Assembly: GCA_025602905.1 (NCBI GenBank)
Contig: JAHLKI010000033.1
Location: 183,306-247,305 of the forward strand
Reading direction: 5' to 3'
DNA from: Phlyctochytrium arcticum
Taxonomy: Eukaryota; Chytridiomycota; Chytridiomycetes; Chytridiales; Chytridiaceae
DNA: 64,000 nt
Shown: one piece after another, positions 22,193 through 33,480 of the stretch
How the letters are laid out: each line of letters opens with the position of its first letter
Position numbering within the stretch: position 1 is the first letter of the stretch
Notes under the pieces: generated by a model
Told to the model about the DNA's origin: nothing
Database searches by the model: none
What the model saw: the letters and a program-made list of their open reading frames with translations, nothing else
Made by a program: the position numbers and the translations under genes

Positions 22193-23526
22193 TTACCCAA
22201 CCACATCCCCAATCAGCGTTTCAAGGCCCCATCTCGGAATCGGCTGGATCAGATTCTATATCAATCGAAATAATCAGACAAAATCGTCTCGTGTGTGTGT
22301 ATGGGCAAGCTGTTCTTACCTTGGCCGTGGTCTTTTTAGAGGATACATCCTTGGTACACGTCATCTCATGTAAGGTTGTGCGGGTCACGGTCGCTTGGCG
22401 GACTAACCGCTCCAATGCCGTCGTAGATTGTAATCCATAATGCGCTATATTCGCATGCATTTTAGCACACATGTGGGAAAACGTCAGAGGAAGGGGGAAA
22501 CTTACCTAAAATGTAACAATTGAGGGCACTGGCGACATTGTCGCGGCGGGACGGGGAGAGGTAATGGGCGACGGGGGATTGGGCTGGATTGGCATAGGCC
22601 ATGAGGGCTATGACCCGATTGAGAGGAGCGAGGAACCGGGGATGACGGGATATGAATTTTCCGAGTTCTAAGCTAGAATTTAGTTGGTGGGTTGTATGTA
22701 GGGGGGGAGAATGTAACTTACCATCCTGGGCAAAGTGTAACGCTTCACCTACACCCCCGTTCCGTACACACTCGATAAAGACTTGCGACTGGAGTTCAAA
22801 AAGGACGTCCAAGCACGCGTCAGATTGGGTATTCAGGACGCCAGGAAAGTAGACGTGGCAGGCCCGCATGGCGTCCTGGATGTGTCCGGCCATGACGAGG
22901 GTTTGGAGGTGTTTGCGGTGGGGGAGCGATTGAGCGGGTGTTGGGTTCTGCTGTTGCTGATTGAGGGGTATGGTTTGTTGTTGCGGGTTGAGGGGGGAGA
23001 GAGGTGAGGATGGGCTGGGGAGACTACTACTACTATTGAAGGTGGATGGTGCGGGTGCCGTGGGCAAAGGCGCTAAATGAATAGCCTCCAATGATGCCGT
23101 CTCCCCTACTTCCATATCCATCTCATCTCCCCCATCTTCTTCTTCTTGCTCCATCAACTCATCACTCCCCTTCACATCCTCCTCCATATCCTCCCATCGT
23201 GGTTGCTGCTGCTGCTGCTGCCCGGCCGAAACCCGTCCACAGGGCACACTGGCATCCAATTTACAGCTCAGATTGAGCGCCCGGGCCGTCTCGTTATAGC
23301 AGTGGTGGACTAGGTGGTTGTAAATCAGGGTTTGGAGGGCGGCGGGGGGGAGAGAGAGACTAGTGGAATGGTAGGATTCTTGGACGGTGTCGGGGCCGGG
23401 TGGGGGTGGGAGGGGGGTGGATGGTGGGGGAGTGGAAGGCGAGGTGGGGGTGTGAGGTGTCGAGGCATTGTTGTTGTTATTGTTGGTTGAGTTGTTTGAA
23501 GAGTTGGGTTGCATCCGGTCTACCAT
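22193..23526 (-). CDS. LisH-CTLH-CRA protein, RanBP9/10 (GID/CTLH complex) type
   Basis: The spliced gene starts at 23526. The N-terminus is Asn/Thr/Pro low complexity. A LisH motif follows (LQTLIYNHLVHHCYNETARALNL), then a Gln and Glu/Asp-rich insert. The CTLH region (HRKHLQTLVMAGHIQDAMRACHVYFPGVL, then LDVLFELQSQVFIECV) precedes the CRA segment (PVAHYLSPSRRDNVASALNCYIL, then STTALERLVRQATV). Three introns are seen: 22668-22721 (GTAAGT to CTTAG), one from about 22506 down to about 22444, and one from about 22316 to about 22246, with the stop at 22193-22195. CTLH-CRA proteins are scaffold subunits of the GID/CTLH ubiquitin ligase, known in yeast for degrading gluconeogenic enzymes. The protein resembles the C-terminal half of RanBP9/10 (Gid1) but lacks a SPRY domain, so it could instead serve a Gid8-like role. 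Exact 3' splice sites are inferred. Confidence 0.8.
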
Positions 23527-23742
23527 TTCTGCGGTTTTTTACGAGGGGTGATCTTGTGAAATTGCTCAAGTTTTGAAACGCGCGACAGATGACGGATATT
23601 TCACAACGCGCTGGCTGCTTGCCGGGCCCTAGCTTTCTTTGAAAGTTTTTGGAGCTCGCTTCGGCATTTGACATTTTGCCAAAAAAAAAATAATAATAGA
23701 TCTCTCACCCACATACTTCAAAAATACCCAAGAATATCAAGA

Positions 23743-25440
23743 ATGCCTCCACCCAACAAGCACTCCCGCGGCGGTGGCAGCAGCAATAACACCCGTTCAA
23801 AACCATCCAAAAAACAACAACCAGCCCAACCCTCCCTCCCCGAAACCTACTCCGACTGCATAGACGAAGCGTTAGCTCTCGAAGACCAAGGCGACCGCTA
23901 CGCATCCGGCCCCAAATCCTGGCGCTTCTATACCCGGGCATCCGAACTCTACGCCCGGGCCGAAACTCTCGCTGCTGGATCGAATAGCAACGATGAATTT
24001 GATATTAGGGGAATGCATTATAATCGGGGACGGATCCTGTTGTTGCTGGCTGAATTTTCGGATCCGATGCCTACACCCAAAGAACGGAGACGGTTGTTGG
24101 AGGAAGCGGTGATGCAGTTTCGGACTTCCATGAGTGTTCCGGTCAAGAGTGGTCAAGACGCCGAAGAGTTGAATGTCGATGCCGTGTTTAATCTGGCTCA
24201 GGCTTTACGAAGTGTGGCAGAGGTGGCTGCTGAGGACGGCGAGGGGGATCGGGTGACGAGTGTCAGGGGGCTCATGGAGGCCGATGAGTTGCTGGAGGGT
24301 GTCTACCGCGTGCAGGAACGGATGTGGGTCAAACGGGTTGAGGCTGCGGGGGGGATGGATTGGTTGAGGGGGACTTTGGGGGAAAAGGGAAAAGGCAAAA
24401 CGTCTACTACCACCACTACTTCACCCATGACACTCTGTTCTCCTCCACCACCCTCATCATCTACCACCACACCAAAATCTGACAACAATGAAGAGGAAGA
24501 TGCATGTACACTGGTCGTGTTGCTGGATACACTCACAACACATGCCCAACTCCTCACCACCCTCTCCCAAGACCTGCCTTCCACGTCAACCCCACCTACA
24601 CCCCACGACCGCTCCCTCCTTAAACTCGCCCAAGCCTCGTCCCTCCTTGACCACATTGACTCGGCCCGTCAGGACCCGGCGCTCACCCCCTCACTCCTAT
24701 CAACACTGATTGGAATGAATGAACAAGAACAAACCAAGTATGCGCAGGATATACAGATCCGACATGCCGAAGCTGTTGCCTCCCGTGCCGAATCCGTACT
24801 GATGGAAGAAGCCCGGGTAGATGACGCCTTGTTCAGCGATGCGGTTGGACGGTTGGAACAACTCGGTGAAGCACATCTGGAAGCTTTATGTGGTCGAGGG
24901 GATATTCTCGTCTCGTGGGCATCAGCTCTGAAAAAAGTTTCGGGGTCACCACAAGAATTACCGCTTACGACGAGCAGCGGATCTAGCATGCAAATCGACA
25001 ACACGGATTCAGTCACGCCACGGTTAACCCAACTCTACGAACGCGCCGAGTACGCTTTTGCGACTGCATTACGACTTGCACCTCCTACGAGTGAAACCGC
25101 CGCCACCATTGCTCATTCTCTAGCAGATACATTCCTGCTCCGGATCCCACTCTCCGTCTCTCCACACACATTAGCCGCATCATCCGAACCCCACTACCGG
25201 TCCTCCATCCACTTGATCCAGTCTCGCATCAAGGCCGCGCGGGATGAAGGCGATATGACCCTCCTCGGCACGCTATTGGGCAAATTGGCCAAGGCGTTGT
25301 CGTGGCAGGCCAAAGAAGAGGAGTGTAGGAAGGTTGTGGAGGCGTGGAAGAAACGGGGGTTGGTGGGGTGTGAGGGGGATGAGACGGGTGTTGGGTTTGC
25401 GCCTTGTACGAAGGGGTGGGGGTGGTTTGATCTTTGGTAG
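23743..25440 (+). CDS. Helical-repeat (TPR-like) protein of unknown function
   Basis: 565-aa protein in one exon. The frame extends upstream to 23668 but the first ATG is 23743 (MPPPNKHSRGGG). The basic Gly/Ser/Lys N-terminus is followed by alpha-helical pairs resembling TPR units. These include YSDCIDEALALEDQGDRY with FYTRASELYARAETL, NVDAVFNLAQALRSVAEVA, LYERAEYAFATALRLAP, and a C-terminal LGKLAKALSWQAKEEECRKVVEAWKKRG. A Thr/Ser/Pro low-complexity insert lies at about residues 230-260. TPR folds mediate protein-protein contacts; no enzyme motif is seen. It is transcribed divergently from the CTLH gene, with 216 bp between start codons, so the two may share a promoter. I do not recognise an orthologue. 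Confidence 0.65.
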   Translation: MPPPNKHSRGGGSSNNTRSKPSKKQQPAQPSLPETYSDCIDEALALEDQGDRYASGPKSWRFYTRASELYARAETLAAGSNSNDEFDIRGMHYNRGRILLLLAEFSDPMPTPKERRRLLEEAVMQFRTSMSVPVKSGQDAEELNVDAVFNLAQALRSVAEVAAEDGEGDRVTSVRGLMEADELLEGVYRVQERMWVKRVEAAGGMDWLRGTLGEKGKGKTSTTTTTSPMTLCSPPPPSSSTTTPKSDNNEEEDACTLVVLLDTLTTHAQLLTTLSQDLPSTSTPPTPHDRSLLKLAQASSLLDHIDSARQDPALTPSLLSTLIGMNEQEQTKYAQDIQIRHAEAVASRAESVLMEEARVDDALFSDAVGRLEQLGEAHLEALCGRGDILVSWASALKKVSGSPQELPLTTSSGSSMQIDNTDSVTPRLTQLYERAEYAFATALRLAPPTSETAATIAHSLADTFLLRIPLSVSPHTLAASSEPHYRSSIHLIQSRIKAARDEGDMTLLGTLLGKLAKALSWQAKEEECRKVVEAWKKRGLVGCEGDETGVGFAPCTKGWGWFDLW

Positions 25441-25608
25441 TTGTATGTAGAGTACAGTTAATCAAGTAGACTTGAACTTGCATGTTAAATTAAAAACACA
25501 CATTCACACGACATATATACGTTGTTCAATGAGCCGCGTCTTCGATATATACTCCATTGGATTACATTGGAGTACGGTGCATCAAGGGGTTCATGCTCTT
25601 CGTTGTAC

Positions 25609-26500
25609 GCAAAAATTGTGGGGGTATTAGATTTACATGGAATTGACTTTGGGATGTGATGTTCTTGGGAAGAGTATGGGAGGTATAGTTTGACGGCAAA
25701 GGTCATCCATGCTCTTACAATTGATGCGCAAAAATTGCGGGGTAGTAGAATCTACATGTAATTGACTTTGGGATGTGATGTTCTTGGGAAGAGTATGGGA
25801 GGTATAGTTTGACGGCAAAGGTCATCCATGCTCTTACAATTGATGCGCAAAAATTGTGGGGGTAGTAGAATCTACATGTAATTGACTTTGGGATGTGATG
25901 TTCTTGGGAAGAGTATGGGAGGTATAGTTTGACGGCAAAGGTCATCCATGCTCTTACAATTGATGTGCAAAAATTGTGGGGGTAGTAGAATCTACATGTA
26001 ATTGACTTTTGAATGTGATGTTCTGGGAAAGAGTATAATAGCACTTACATTGTCGTCAAAATCCATCCATGCTCTCAACCCTTGTACGCAAAAATTGTGG
26101 GGTTATTGAAATCTACATGGAATTGATTTGGGATGTCGGTTTGGAAGAGTATGGTAGCGTATACTTTATCGTCAAAATTCACTCATGCTCTTCGTTATAG
26201 GCAAAAATTGTGGGGGTAGTAGAATCCACATGGAATTGACTTTGGGATGTCGGTTTGGAAGGGTATGGTAGCGTATACCTTATCCCCAAAATACGTTCGT
26301 GTACTTCATCTGATACGCCAAAATTGTGGGGTGATTAGAATCTACATGGAATTGATTTGGGATGTGATGTTCTTGGGAAGAATATGTGAGAGGGTTGCAT
26401 GTATGATACTTGATGGCAAAATTCACTCATGCTCTTCGTTATGCACAAAAATTGTGGGGTTATTGAAAAAATCCACATGATACTGACAATTTGGGATGTA
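25609..26500. repeat. Tandem satellite, ~119-bp unit, about eight copies
   Basis: The GCAAAAATTGTGGGG landmark recurs at about 25609, 25728, 25847, 25967, 26088, 26201, 26317 and 26444, giving spacings of 113-127 bases. Units also share TCTACATG(T/G)AATTGA, GGGATGTGATGTTCTTGGGA and GGTCATCCATGCTCTT. The second to fourth units are nearly identical; the outer ones are diverged, as expected from unequal exchange in the centre of an array. It starts about 170 bases after the helical-repeat gene ends. Short open frames repeated here are an artefact of the period. Confidence 0.9.
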
Positions 26501-27730
26501 TGTTGATCGTTCTTTGGAGAGGATATCGCAGTGAAATGTAGATCCCTCGAGAGAACAGTAAGGATGCATTGTCTTAGCCAAATTTATCCAGCTAAATTCC
26601 TTGCTCGCACTTTGCAACTTTGCATAATTGCATTGCGATAATTGCCTGTATACAAACTCACCTTACCAGATACTATTCGAAATAACCAGTACTTGTTTCG
26701 TCCAAGTACTATTTCTGTAGAAAGCGGGACTACTTGTCCGTTTAAAAACGACCCCAAGTTAATTAAAAATGCGTTGTGTGTTTGGGTCCATGGTCGCAAA
26801 GTCTACAAAGGTTTTGGATGTCAAGATGATGTGTCTCTACTGATACTGATGCCTACATATGACTTGCGGTTTTGAATGGATACCAAGTCTATCCAGCCAA
26901 GTTACGTCTCCGTTAAAGTTTCAAGTTTTAATGGCCGCATTCGAGCGTTGGGGGCGATGTTCTTTATAGTGATGGAAATTGAGTTTGGGTGCTCATGAGA
27001 ATATATTATTTGGACTTTGATGACTTGGGACGGGGTTTGGAAGGGAATTGCAGGCTTGCAACGTGACCGGACCCCAAATTCATCTAGGTTGATACACAAC
27101 ATTGGACTTGAGGGTATGCCCGTTTACACCTTTGCCTCATTTCTAACTTCATTGCGGAGCCTACCGCTTCTGTACTGAAATCCGGGATATAGTAGTTGTC
27201 CGTTTGACACGAGTCCAAGTTTGATTAAATATGCGTTGTGTATTACAATTATATATTTAGGTTGTCGTTGAACGGATACCAAGTTTGTCGGTAACTTATA
27301 ATTTCTGTTCAGGGTTTGGGAATAACATTGCTCGTTCAATGCACTTTTGCCAAAATTCATGTCTGACAATATCGCAATCTGAGTTCTTGTGCAGAACTTT
27401 TTCGTATCAGTCTTCACCAAAGCACCGATGCAAATCTACCAAAAGAGTAGTACGTGAAATATCCGTCAAGTTCATCAAGTTCATCCGACTGGGGTTTACA
27501 TGCCATCAAAGTATTTGGTTTTGAGGAAGATCTATACACATAGCACGATTCATGTCACTGTTCCTGCCAAACTCTCCCACGGTTTGCGTCTCAAACTCCG
27601 ACGCGCGGCCCGGTCGCGGTGACCCGAATCGTGGCGTTGGATAAAATGGTGGACATGCTAGGTCCAGTAGTAAGGATAAGATTCAGAAGAACGTCTCCGC
27701 CTATGCGGAAATCCAAAGCAACGAAAAATT
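26501..27730. other. Intergenic, no gene recognised
   Basis: AT-rich and without a protein-like frame. Parts resemble each other loosely (the CTTACCAGATACTATTC, GTCCGTTTAAAAACG and GTCCGTTTGACACGAG areas), suggesting old decayed repeats. Confidence 0.35.
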
Positions 27731-27734
27731 TGGA

Positions 27735-27952
27735 GTCCTGGGATGTGGCCTTTCATGACATGTTTCAGGTTTGATGGGGATTGCATTTTCGAGTTCAAAA
27801 AGTAGACGCAAAAGATGCGACGTTGTGCATCGCTCTTATGGAGTCCCAGGATGTTGCCTTTCATAGTATGTTTCAGATTTGTTGGGGATTGCATTTTCAA
27901 GTTCAAATAGTAGACGCAAAGATGCGACATTGTGCGTCTCTCTCTGATATGA
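27735..27952. repeat. Tandem duplication, ~109-bp unit
   Basis: Two adjacent copies that begin GTCCTGGGATGTGGCC or GTCCCAGGATGTTGCC and share GGGGATTGCATTTTC and AGTAGACGCAAA(A)GATGCGAC. They differ by several substitutions. It lies upstream of the metalloprotease promoter. Confidence 0.8.
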
Positions 27953-28601
27953 ATGCACCCCTGGGTACAAACGGACAGATTCATTTTGCCAGGTTGTCTA
28001 TATATCGGATTGGAAGCACATTTGCGCCCTTGGGCCCGACTATAGACCCATGAACACCATCGAGTACATGCTCGGGATGTGCAGATGCGCATAAAGGAGG
28101 AAAGAAAGAGTATTCCTTGCTGGCTGCGCTGGATCTGGGACTGAATAAGCACGGGATGAGCGCCCTCCAGCTTTGTATACTCGAGTATGGCCAAGCGTCC
28201 ATAGGGTGAAATCCGTCAGGTGAAATGCGCGGCGTTGCGCGGCCAGGTGTGACAAGCCAAAATTCTCGCTACGCCACTGCCTAGCGCCACGCGGTCGACC
28301 TACGTCTGCGCCACGACCCCGGACTCCGACAAACGGCCAAGGAGGGCTGATCCGCGGTAAAAACCTGAAACTAGAGAAACTTTGATTGGCGCGACAACTT
28401 TTTGCACCGTCGGCCCGATCTAACACTTCTGTGTGTTTTCGATTTCCCAAGATCTGGAAATGTCTTTAAAACCGTACGATGCGACTCTCCTGCCCTCTGA
28501 CATCCATCACACCTCATCTGAACTTTGCTGGCCAAAGTTCTACCGACTCTCCCCGCACCACTACCGCATCCAAATCTTGAGCAACTCCCATCTCCCAAAC
28601 A

Positions 28602-29844
28602 ATGGCCGGATCATTGTTCCTTAAGCTTGCAACGGTTGCAACATGCATCGCTTCATCAGCATGGGCTCTCCCCCAATCCTTTCTCGACTCGGCTCTTCGC
28701 AAGTACGAAGTTCACCCGTTCGATGTGTCTGCCGTCCACCAGCGCCAACTCGACATTTCTGCTTATGGTCGAAACTTCCGTCTCAACTTGGCCCCCAATC
28801 ACGCGATGCACGCTTACAATGGTCAATCGCCAAACGTCACCAATCCCATCTTTTTTGAAGGCAACATCCAAGGATACGAAAACGACCCTGTTCACTTCCT
28901 TCGTTTGAATCTGGTCAACGGTGGTCAGGGTATTCAAGGCTGGTTCGAAGTGCAGGCCGCAGAGGGAGACGATCTTTACGAAATGTATTACCTCGACACC
29001 CTTGATGCGCACCCTTCGGGCAAACCTCATGTAAGTTTAAAATATCGCCATTCACCATTAGTTCAAATGCTCATGAATTTTCCCCCCTTTGCAGTACGTT
29101 ATCTACCGCGAGCAAGATCATCACGACAAGCCCAATCAAGCGGCACACCAAGGTCACTTGAAACGCGCCCTCAAGCGAAGGAGTCTCAGCCGACGTCAGT
29201 CAAAGAAAGGTGCATCTTGCAAGGTCGCATTGGTTGCCGACAGTTCATTCTCCCAAGCTCTTGGTGGTCCGGACGGGAAAGGCGCTCACGACATCATGGT
29301 TGGCGTAATGAACGCCGTCGATGGGATCTATCAACGAACTTTTGGCGTGCGACTGCCGCCCGCCATCTCTGTGGTCGACTCCTCCGACAACTTGGGTCTG
29401 CAAGGTCAGGGATTAGGCGGACCTTCTCAATCTGGCCCCCAACTCGACATTTTCAACCGCAAACAAGCCGTCGTCAAGGTTAACCCTGCCGAGGTCTGCG
29501 AATCCATTCTGTTTACTTTCCGAGACATGGGCTCAGTACTGGGCCTCGCGTTCCTGGGCGGAAATGGCGCGGGTGGCATCTGCTCTCAACGAAACCAAGT
29601 CGGCCTATTCACCTTTCGCGATCCCTCTACCCGACAACCCCTTGCCCCATCCAAGATTCTGACTGTCGTTGCTCACGAACTTGGCCACGCTTTTGGTTCC
29701 GGCCATGACGAGCAATTTCCCGAGTGCGCCGCAAACGCTCGACAATTCATTATGGCCGCGGCCGTTTCTGGCTCTACCACTTTCAGCCCTTGCAGCATCA
29801 GGGCCATCGAACAAAACCTAGCCCGGGCCCGATGTGTCCAATAG
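28602..29844 (+). CDS. Secreted reprolysin-like (M12B/ADAM-type) zinc metalloprotease
   Basis: Two exons, 28602-29030 and 29095-29844, with a 64-bp intron (GTAAGT ... TTTGCAG), giving 392 aa. A signal peptide is clear at residues 1-22 (hydrophobic core, cleavage after AWA). A propeptide runs to about residue 170 and ends in a dibasic stretch (KRALKRRSLSRRQSKK) fit for kexin/furin processing. The catalytic zinc site is HELGHAFGSGHDE at about residues 337-349, the HExxHxxGxxHD signature of adamalysins. A possible Met-turn (RQFIMAAAV) follows. No disintegrin, Cys-rich or transmembrane segment follows; the protein ends soon after the catalytic domain (ARARCVQ). It is therefore a minimal secreted protease, likely acting on extracellular protein. 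In the family such enzymes serve nutrition or interaction with hosts and prey; which applies here is unknown. Confidence 0.9.
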
Positions 29845-30021
29845 AATCCCCCCAAGACATATCCCAATCCTTCTCTTCTCCCTTCACACTCTCTTGCGGT
29901 TCAACGGCAGTAGGCGAGACCTCCTTTCCGATACCGCATGGTACATATTTGATTAGGAAATAGTGCTAGTCACTTTCTTTTAGAAACTTTACATACACAT
30001 ACACTGGCCGGACCAGAAATT

Positions 30022-30097
30022 GGCAGGACCAGAATACAATACATAGGCAGGCAGGACCAAAATACAATACGGTACATAGGCAGGACCAATTTACATA
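30022..30097. repeat. Short tandem repeat, three ~20-29 bp units
   Basis: Three units starting GGCAGGACCA and ending in (G)TACATAG-like sequence, downstream of the metalloprotease and upstream of the Crypton recombinase gene. No gene is seen between 29845 and 30296. Confidence 0.6.
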
Positions 30098-30296
30098 GAC
30101 ATAGCAAAACACTATCGGCATCTTTGAATATACTTCTAGATAGTCGCATTCTCTTTTCGGGTAGAACTTTTTGTTAAATAATTCTTAAAATCCAAGGGGG
30201 ATGAAGACACGCTCTGAGAGACTGCGAGATAACGCACTTGGAAGTATGCTATATGGATGAAGCAGCATACAACTGCATTATATACAGCACAACGAG

Positions 30297-32661
30297 ATGA
30301 ATTGTATCACAGGCAGAAGGCCAGATGCATACTGCATGTCCTCAGATGCAGTAAACCACCGACCAATTGGCACCAACACCGACTCAGGTCGGACCAAAGG
30401 AATTGTCTTTGGCCCGCATACGGCACTGACTGCACGCACAAACCGAGAACCACATCAAAGCAAAGACATGGAGAATGGAAGAAGAACTCATTTTGATCCA
30501 GGTCGCAAAAAAATAGCAGTATATCTCGCCGCGAAAAGCGACAACGTGTCGGCGGTTGCTGAGCTCCTGGGCATCAGCGAAAAGAACCTTTACCGTTGGA
30601 GAAAAGACTTCGATATCGAAGGATCTGAGACTGACGTTCTCCAAAATTCCTCTGAAGTTCGTCCTCTGCAAGAGTTGATCAGACTTTCTTGTCCTGAACG
30701 CACTGACGAAGAAAACATTGCCGTGTTCCTTGCCGGCAATCAGCCACCGTTGGTGGAAAAGGGTACTGTTGCACCCACCACAAATAATCAGCAAGAACAG
30801 CTCTGGTCCAATGAAGACTTGGAGTTTTGGCTCATCGAGATGGTTGACAAGCAACTGACGGCGACCTTGAACCAAGTTGATCAGGTTGATGCAGACGCAA
30901 ACCCTGGTAAAAAAAAGAAAATGTTTTTTGAGGACGCAATGACACCAACGCAATTGGCAGACGATATTTTATCCTTTTTTACTGAGATTGTGACCAGTGG
31001 TCAACTGGAACTGCCGCCCGCTGCCAAAACAATGATTGCCAACACTCTGAGGTTGGCCCGTTTAAACCGACAAGGGAGTCGGAGCGATAGCACAACCCAG
31101 AACTGGGATCCTCGAAAGGAAGGTTACTTGGTAAGGCCCATTTCCCGGCTAAAGAAGTTTTAACGGGCTATTGTCCTTGACCGAGGCTTATTCTTGATTT
31201 CAGGAATTTTGGCTTCACTGGGCGTATGAATGGTATACTCGAGACAACATGGAAGAAAGTGATGGGGCGGACTTCAATAATCCGTACCGAAAGGCAGCAG
31301 TAGTAACTGAGCGAAAATTACTAACTTGGATACGGTAGGAGTGGCATTCGCGGTTATACATGTTTTGCAACGGGCCTAAATTTTTGTTTGGCAGGTTTGA
31401 TCGCCTGAGAAGTAATCCCAATCTTAGCTATGAAAGCGTGCGGTCCGACATAAAGGCAATTATAGATCTGTATCGGGATCAAAATGTCGCGCATGCGTCT
31501 TCCTATCCAGATCCTAGGGACGGCACCCTTCTGAATACATTCAAAAAGTTATACAGCAAAAAGTCACCAGCACCAAACGCTCCACTTTTGGACAAGGCGC
31601 TGGGAACGATAAAAGACGGCTATGACAAACATGAATTTCTCACGATTTGCAATAGTCTTTTGCATACGGACTTTGGCGGTCCTTCCGCCGACATGTATCA
31701 TTTAAGAGCAGTGGCACTATCCCTGCATATGCTCATGAGCCGCTCAGAAAATGTCGTGGGAGCGAAGTTATCCGATCTGATTCTGCATAGCGTAGGTTAC
31801 ATATGTTCAGTGTTTATTTCGTAAAAAAATTCACTTCCTTTCTCCTGCAGTACGAAGACAAAAAGCCGCTTGAAATGAAAGCGGTGATCTTGCATATGTG
31901 GGAGTCCAAGACCAACCCGGCAGGCCGCCTTGAGGGCACTTACTCCCGATACGTGCTTGTTGAATGCGCTCGCATGTCACCTGTTCGTCAGGTACACAGT
32001 GGATGGACAGGCTTGGCCTGATGTATCATTGCCCGAGGGTTGGTATCACATACCGCTATTTGGGTGTAATTACTACCGCTTCGTGAACAAAGTACTCGAG
32101 TCAAACAATATCCTTACGAGTCAGGCCACTCAAATAATGAGGGAATCAGCCGCCCGAATCTGTCAGACCGCCGGCTGCTCGGATGGCGCAATTAGTATAC
32201 ATGGTCGCTGGAGCGGCGACCAATTGCAAAATTGTTATCTTGCTCCCGAGTCTCTGACCACCATTCGCACATTTTCGGGCTACAGCAAGGACGGTGGAAG
32301 TTGTTGGAACAATCGACAGATCTTAGAACCGCCCGCTGACTTATGCAACTTGGTTTTTCCTAAGGTAAGCAGTTTAATGGAATGCGCGGTCCCCGCGGAA
32401 CAATGTCATTACACTCCTTTTACTCACAGAGCATAGCTTGCAGAAAGCAGGACTATTGCAACCGAAACCAGCCGAGACAGACAGGCAATGTGCTTCGTCG
32501 AGTTTATGGAGTACTTGGCAATAGTGTTTTTGCAAGACGCGCCTGAATTGAAGCGAAAATATCCACACTTGACAATATGGTATTTGAACCTGACTCCTGG
32601 AGAGAATGGGATGCCCAGTCGACCTCCGCCACGCAAAACAGCAAAACAGCGTATGCCCGTC
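30297..32661 (+). pseudogene. Crypton tyrosine recombinase, 5' part, interrupted at 32661
   Basis: Exons are 30297-31130, 31204-31334, 31395-31791, 31851-32364 and 32437-32661; introns are 59-73 bp with GT-AG ends. The first exon (starts at 30297 or 30468) has a helix-turn-helix-like segment (SAVAELLGISEKNLYRWRKDF) and a basic tract. Later exons form a tyrosine recombinase of the Crypton type: core-binding region (SYESVRSDIKAIIDLYRDQ), box I Arg in MLMSRSENVVGAKL, then LTPDTCLLNALACHLFVRY, and the end GRWSGDQLQNCYLAP with the likely nucleophile Tyr. Exon 4 needs a one-base shift near 31925-31930, where frame RLEGTYSR must give way to RALTPDTC. A further shift near 32580 is possible. The last exon is cut by the insertion at 32661; its continuation lies at 59932. 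Such recombinases move circular Crypton DNA; this copy is broken. Confidence 0.85.
32656..32661. repeat. 6-bp target-site duplication, left copy (CCCGTC)
   Basis: CCCGTC directly abuts the left terminus (AGTGAGTCTG) of the palindromic element. The same hexamer directly follows the right terminus at 59926. A 6-bp duplication is the hallmark of Polinton/Maverick integration. Confidence 0.85.
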
Positions 32662-33029
32662 AGTGAGTCTGAGGATGCCCTCACTTCGAGACAAATAGTT
32701 ACTAATTAAATATCCGTGATTCGAACCTCCTCGGCTGGATCCAGCGAGTTATCCCGTGACAAACCACTGATTTGTAGGCCAGATTCTGTCCTGGATGTGG
32801 CTTGGCTCTTGGCCCTGCGCCATACCTACGCCACGTCCCTACCTCTTGTAGCCTCACCCCAGCACTCTCTTGTACTGGAGACAATATATACTACTCATCC
32901 TGACTATAGCTCCATCTCAATTCAGCGACCAAATCCTAGCTGGAGTCCGCCGCGATTCGAACCTCCTCGGCTGGATTCAGCGACTGACTCATTATGAGTA
33001 TGAAACTACAAGCCGCCGAGCAAGGCTCA

Positions 33030-33350
33030 GTCAGACGTATTCGACGATTCGACCGAGCTCTGCTCGGAAACCGCAAAGCGGACGAGTAAGTGGTATATAC
33101 ACGTCAACACGTCTCTTACGCATGAAACTACACGCCTTCAGTCAGCTGTATTCGACGATTCGACGAGTAAGTGATATATACGTATCAACCTTCTTCTAAT
33201 ACATCGACTGTATTCATCATTCAATCAGTCGTATTCGACGATTCGACCGAGCTCTGCTCGGAAACCGCAAAGCGGACGAGCAAGTGATATATACGCATCA
33301 ACAAGTCTCTAAAACATGAAACTACACGCCGCCGAGCAAGTTGTATATAG
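33030..33350. repeat. Subterminal hairpin repeats, left arm
   Basis: Three imperfect copies start with TATTCGACGATTCGAC (near 33037, 33149 and 33229) and end with AAGTG(G/A)TATATAC. Copies 1 and 3 contain two small hairpins: CCGAGC-TCT-GCTCGG and CCGC-AAA-GCGG. Each is followed by a CATGAAACTACACGCC-like sequence. Repeated hairpins just inside the terminus may bind a transposition or packaging protein (inference). The mirror copy is at about 59330-59650. Confidence 0.75.
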
Positions 33351-33480
33351 ATAACAAAATACATCAAAATCAAAATGCGCCTAATAGAAACTACGCTTGT
33401 CCTTCTTGCTCCTGCAACGGAGGCATTTTCAGGCAAAATGGTTGGAAACCGATGGATCAGTCTTCGCGTGAAGTCGCACC

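Noticed and set aside
25715..26044. Repetitive 109-codon minus-strand frame (repeating SFPEHHIQKSITCRFYYP)
   Set aside because: It arises from the ~119-bp satellite, whose period happens to keep a frame open; no evidence of a gene.
32712..32780. tRNA-like GGTTCGAATC (B-box/T-loop) words near both ends of the palindromic element
   Set aside because: No matching T-stem, D-arm or acceptor stem can be formed around them; the word also recurs in a short repeat (GCCGAGGAGGTTCGAATC). Not a tRNA gene.
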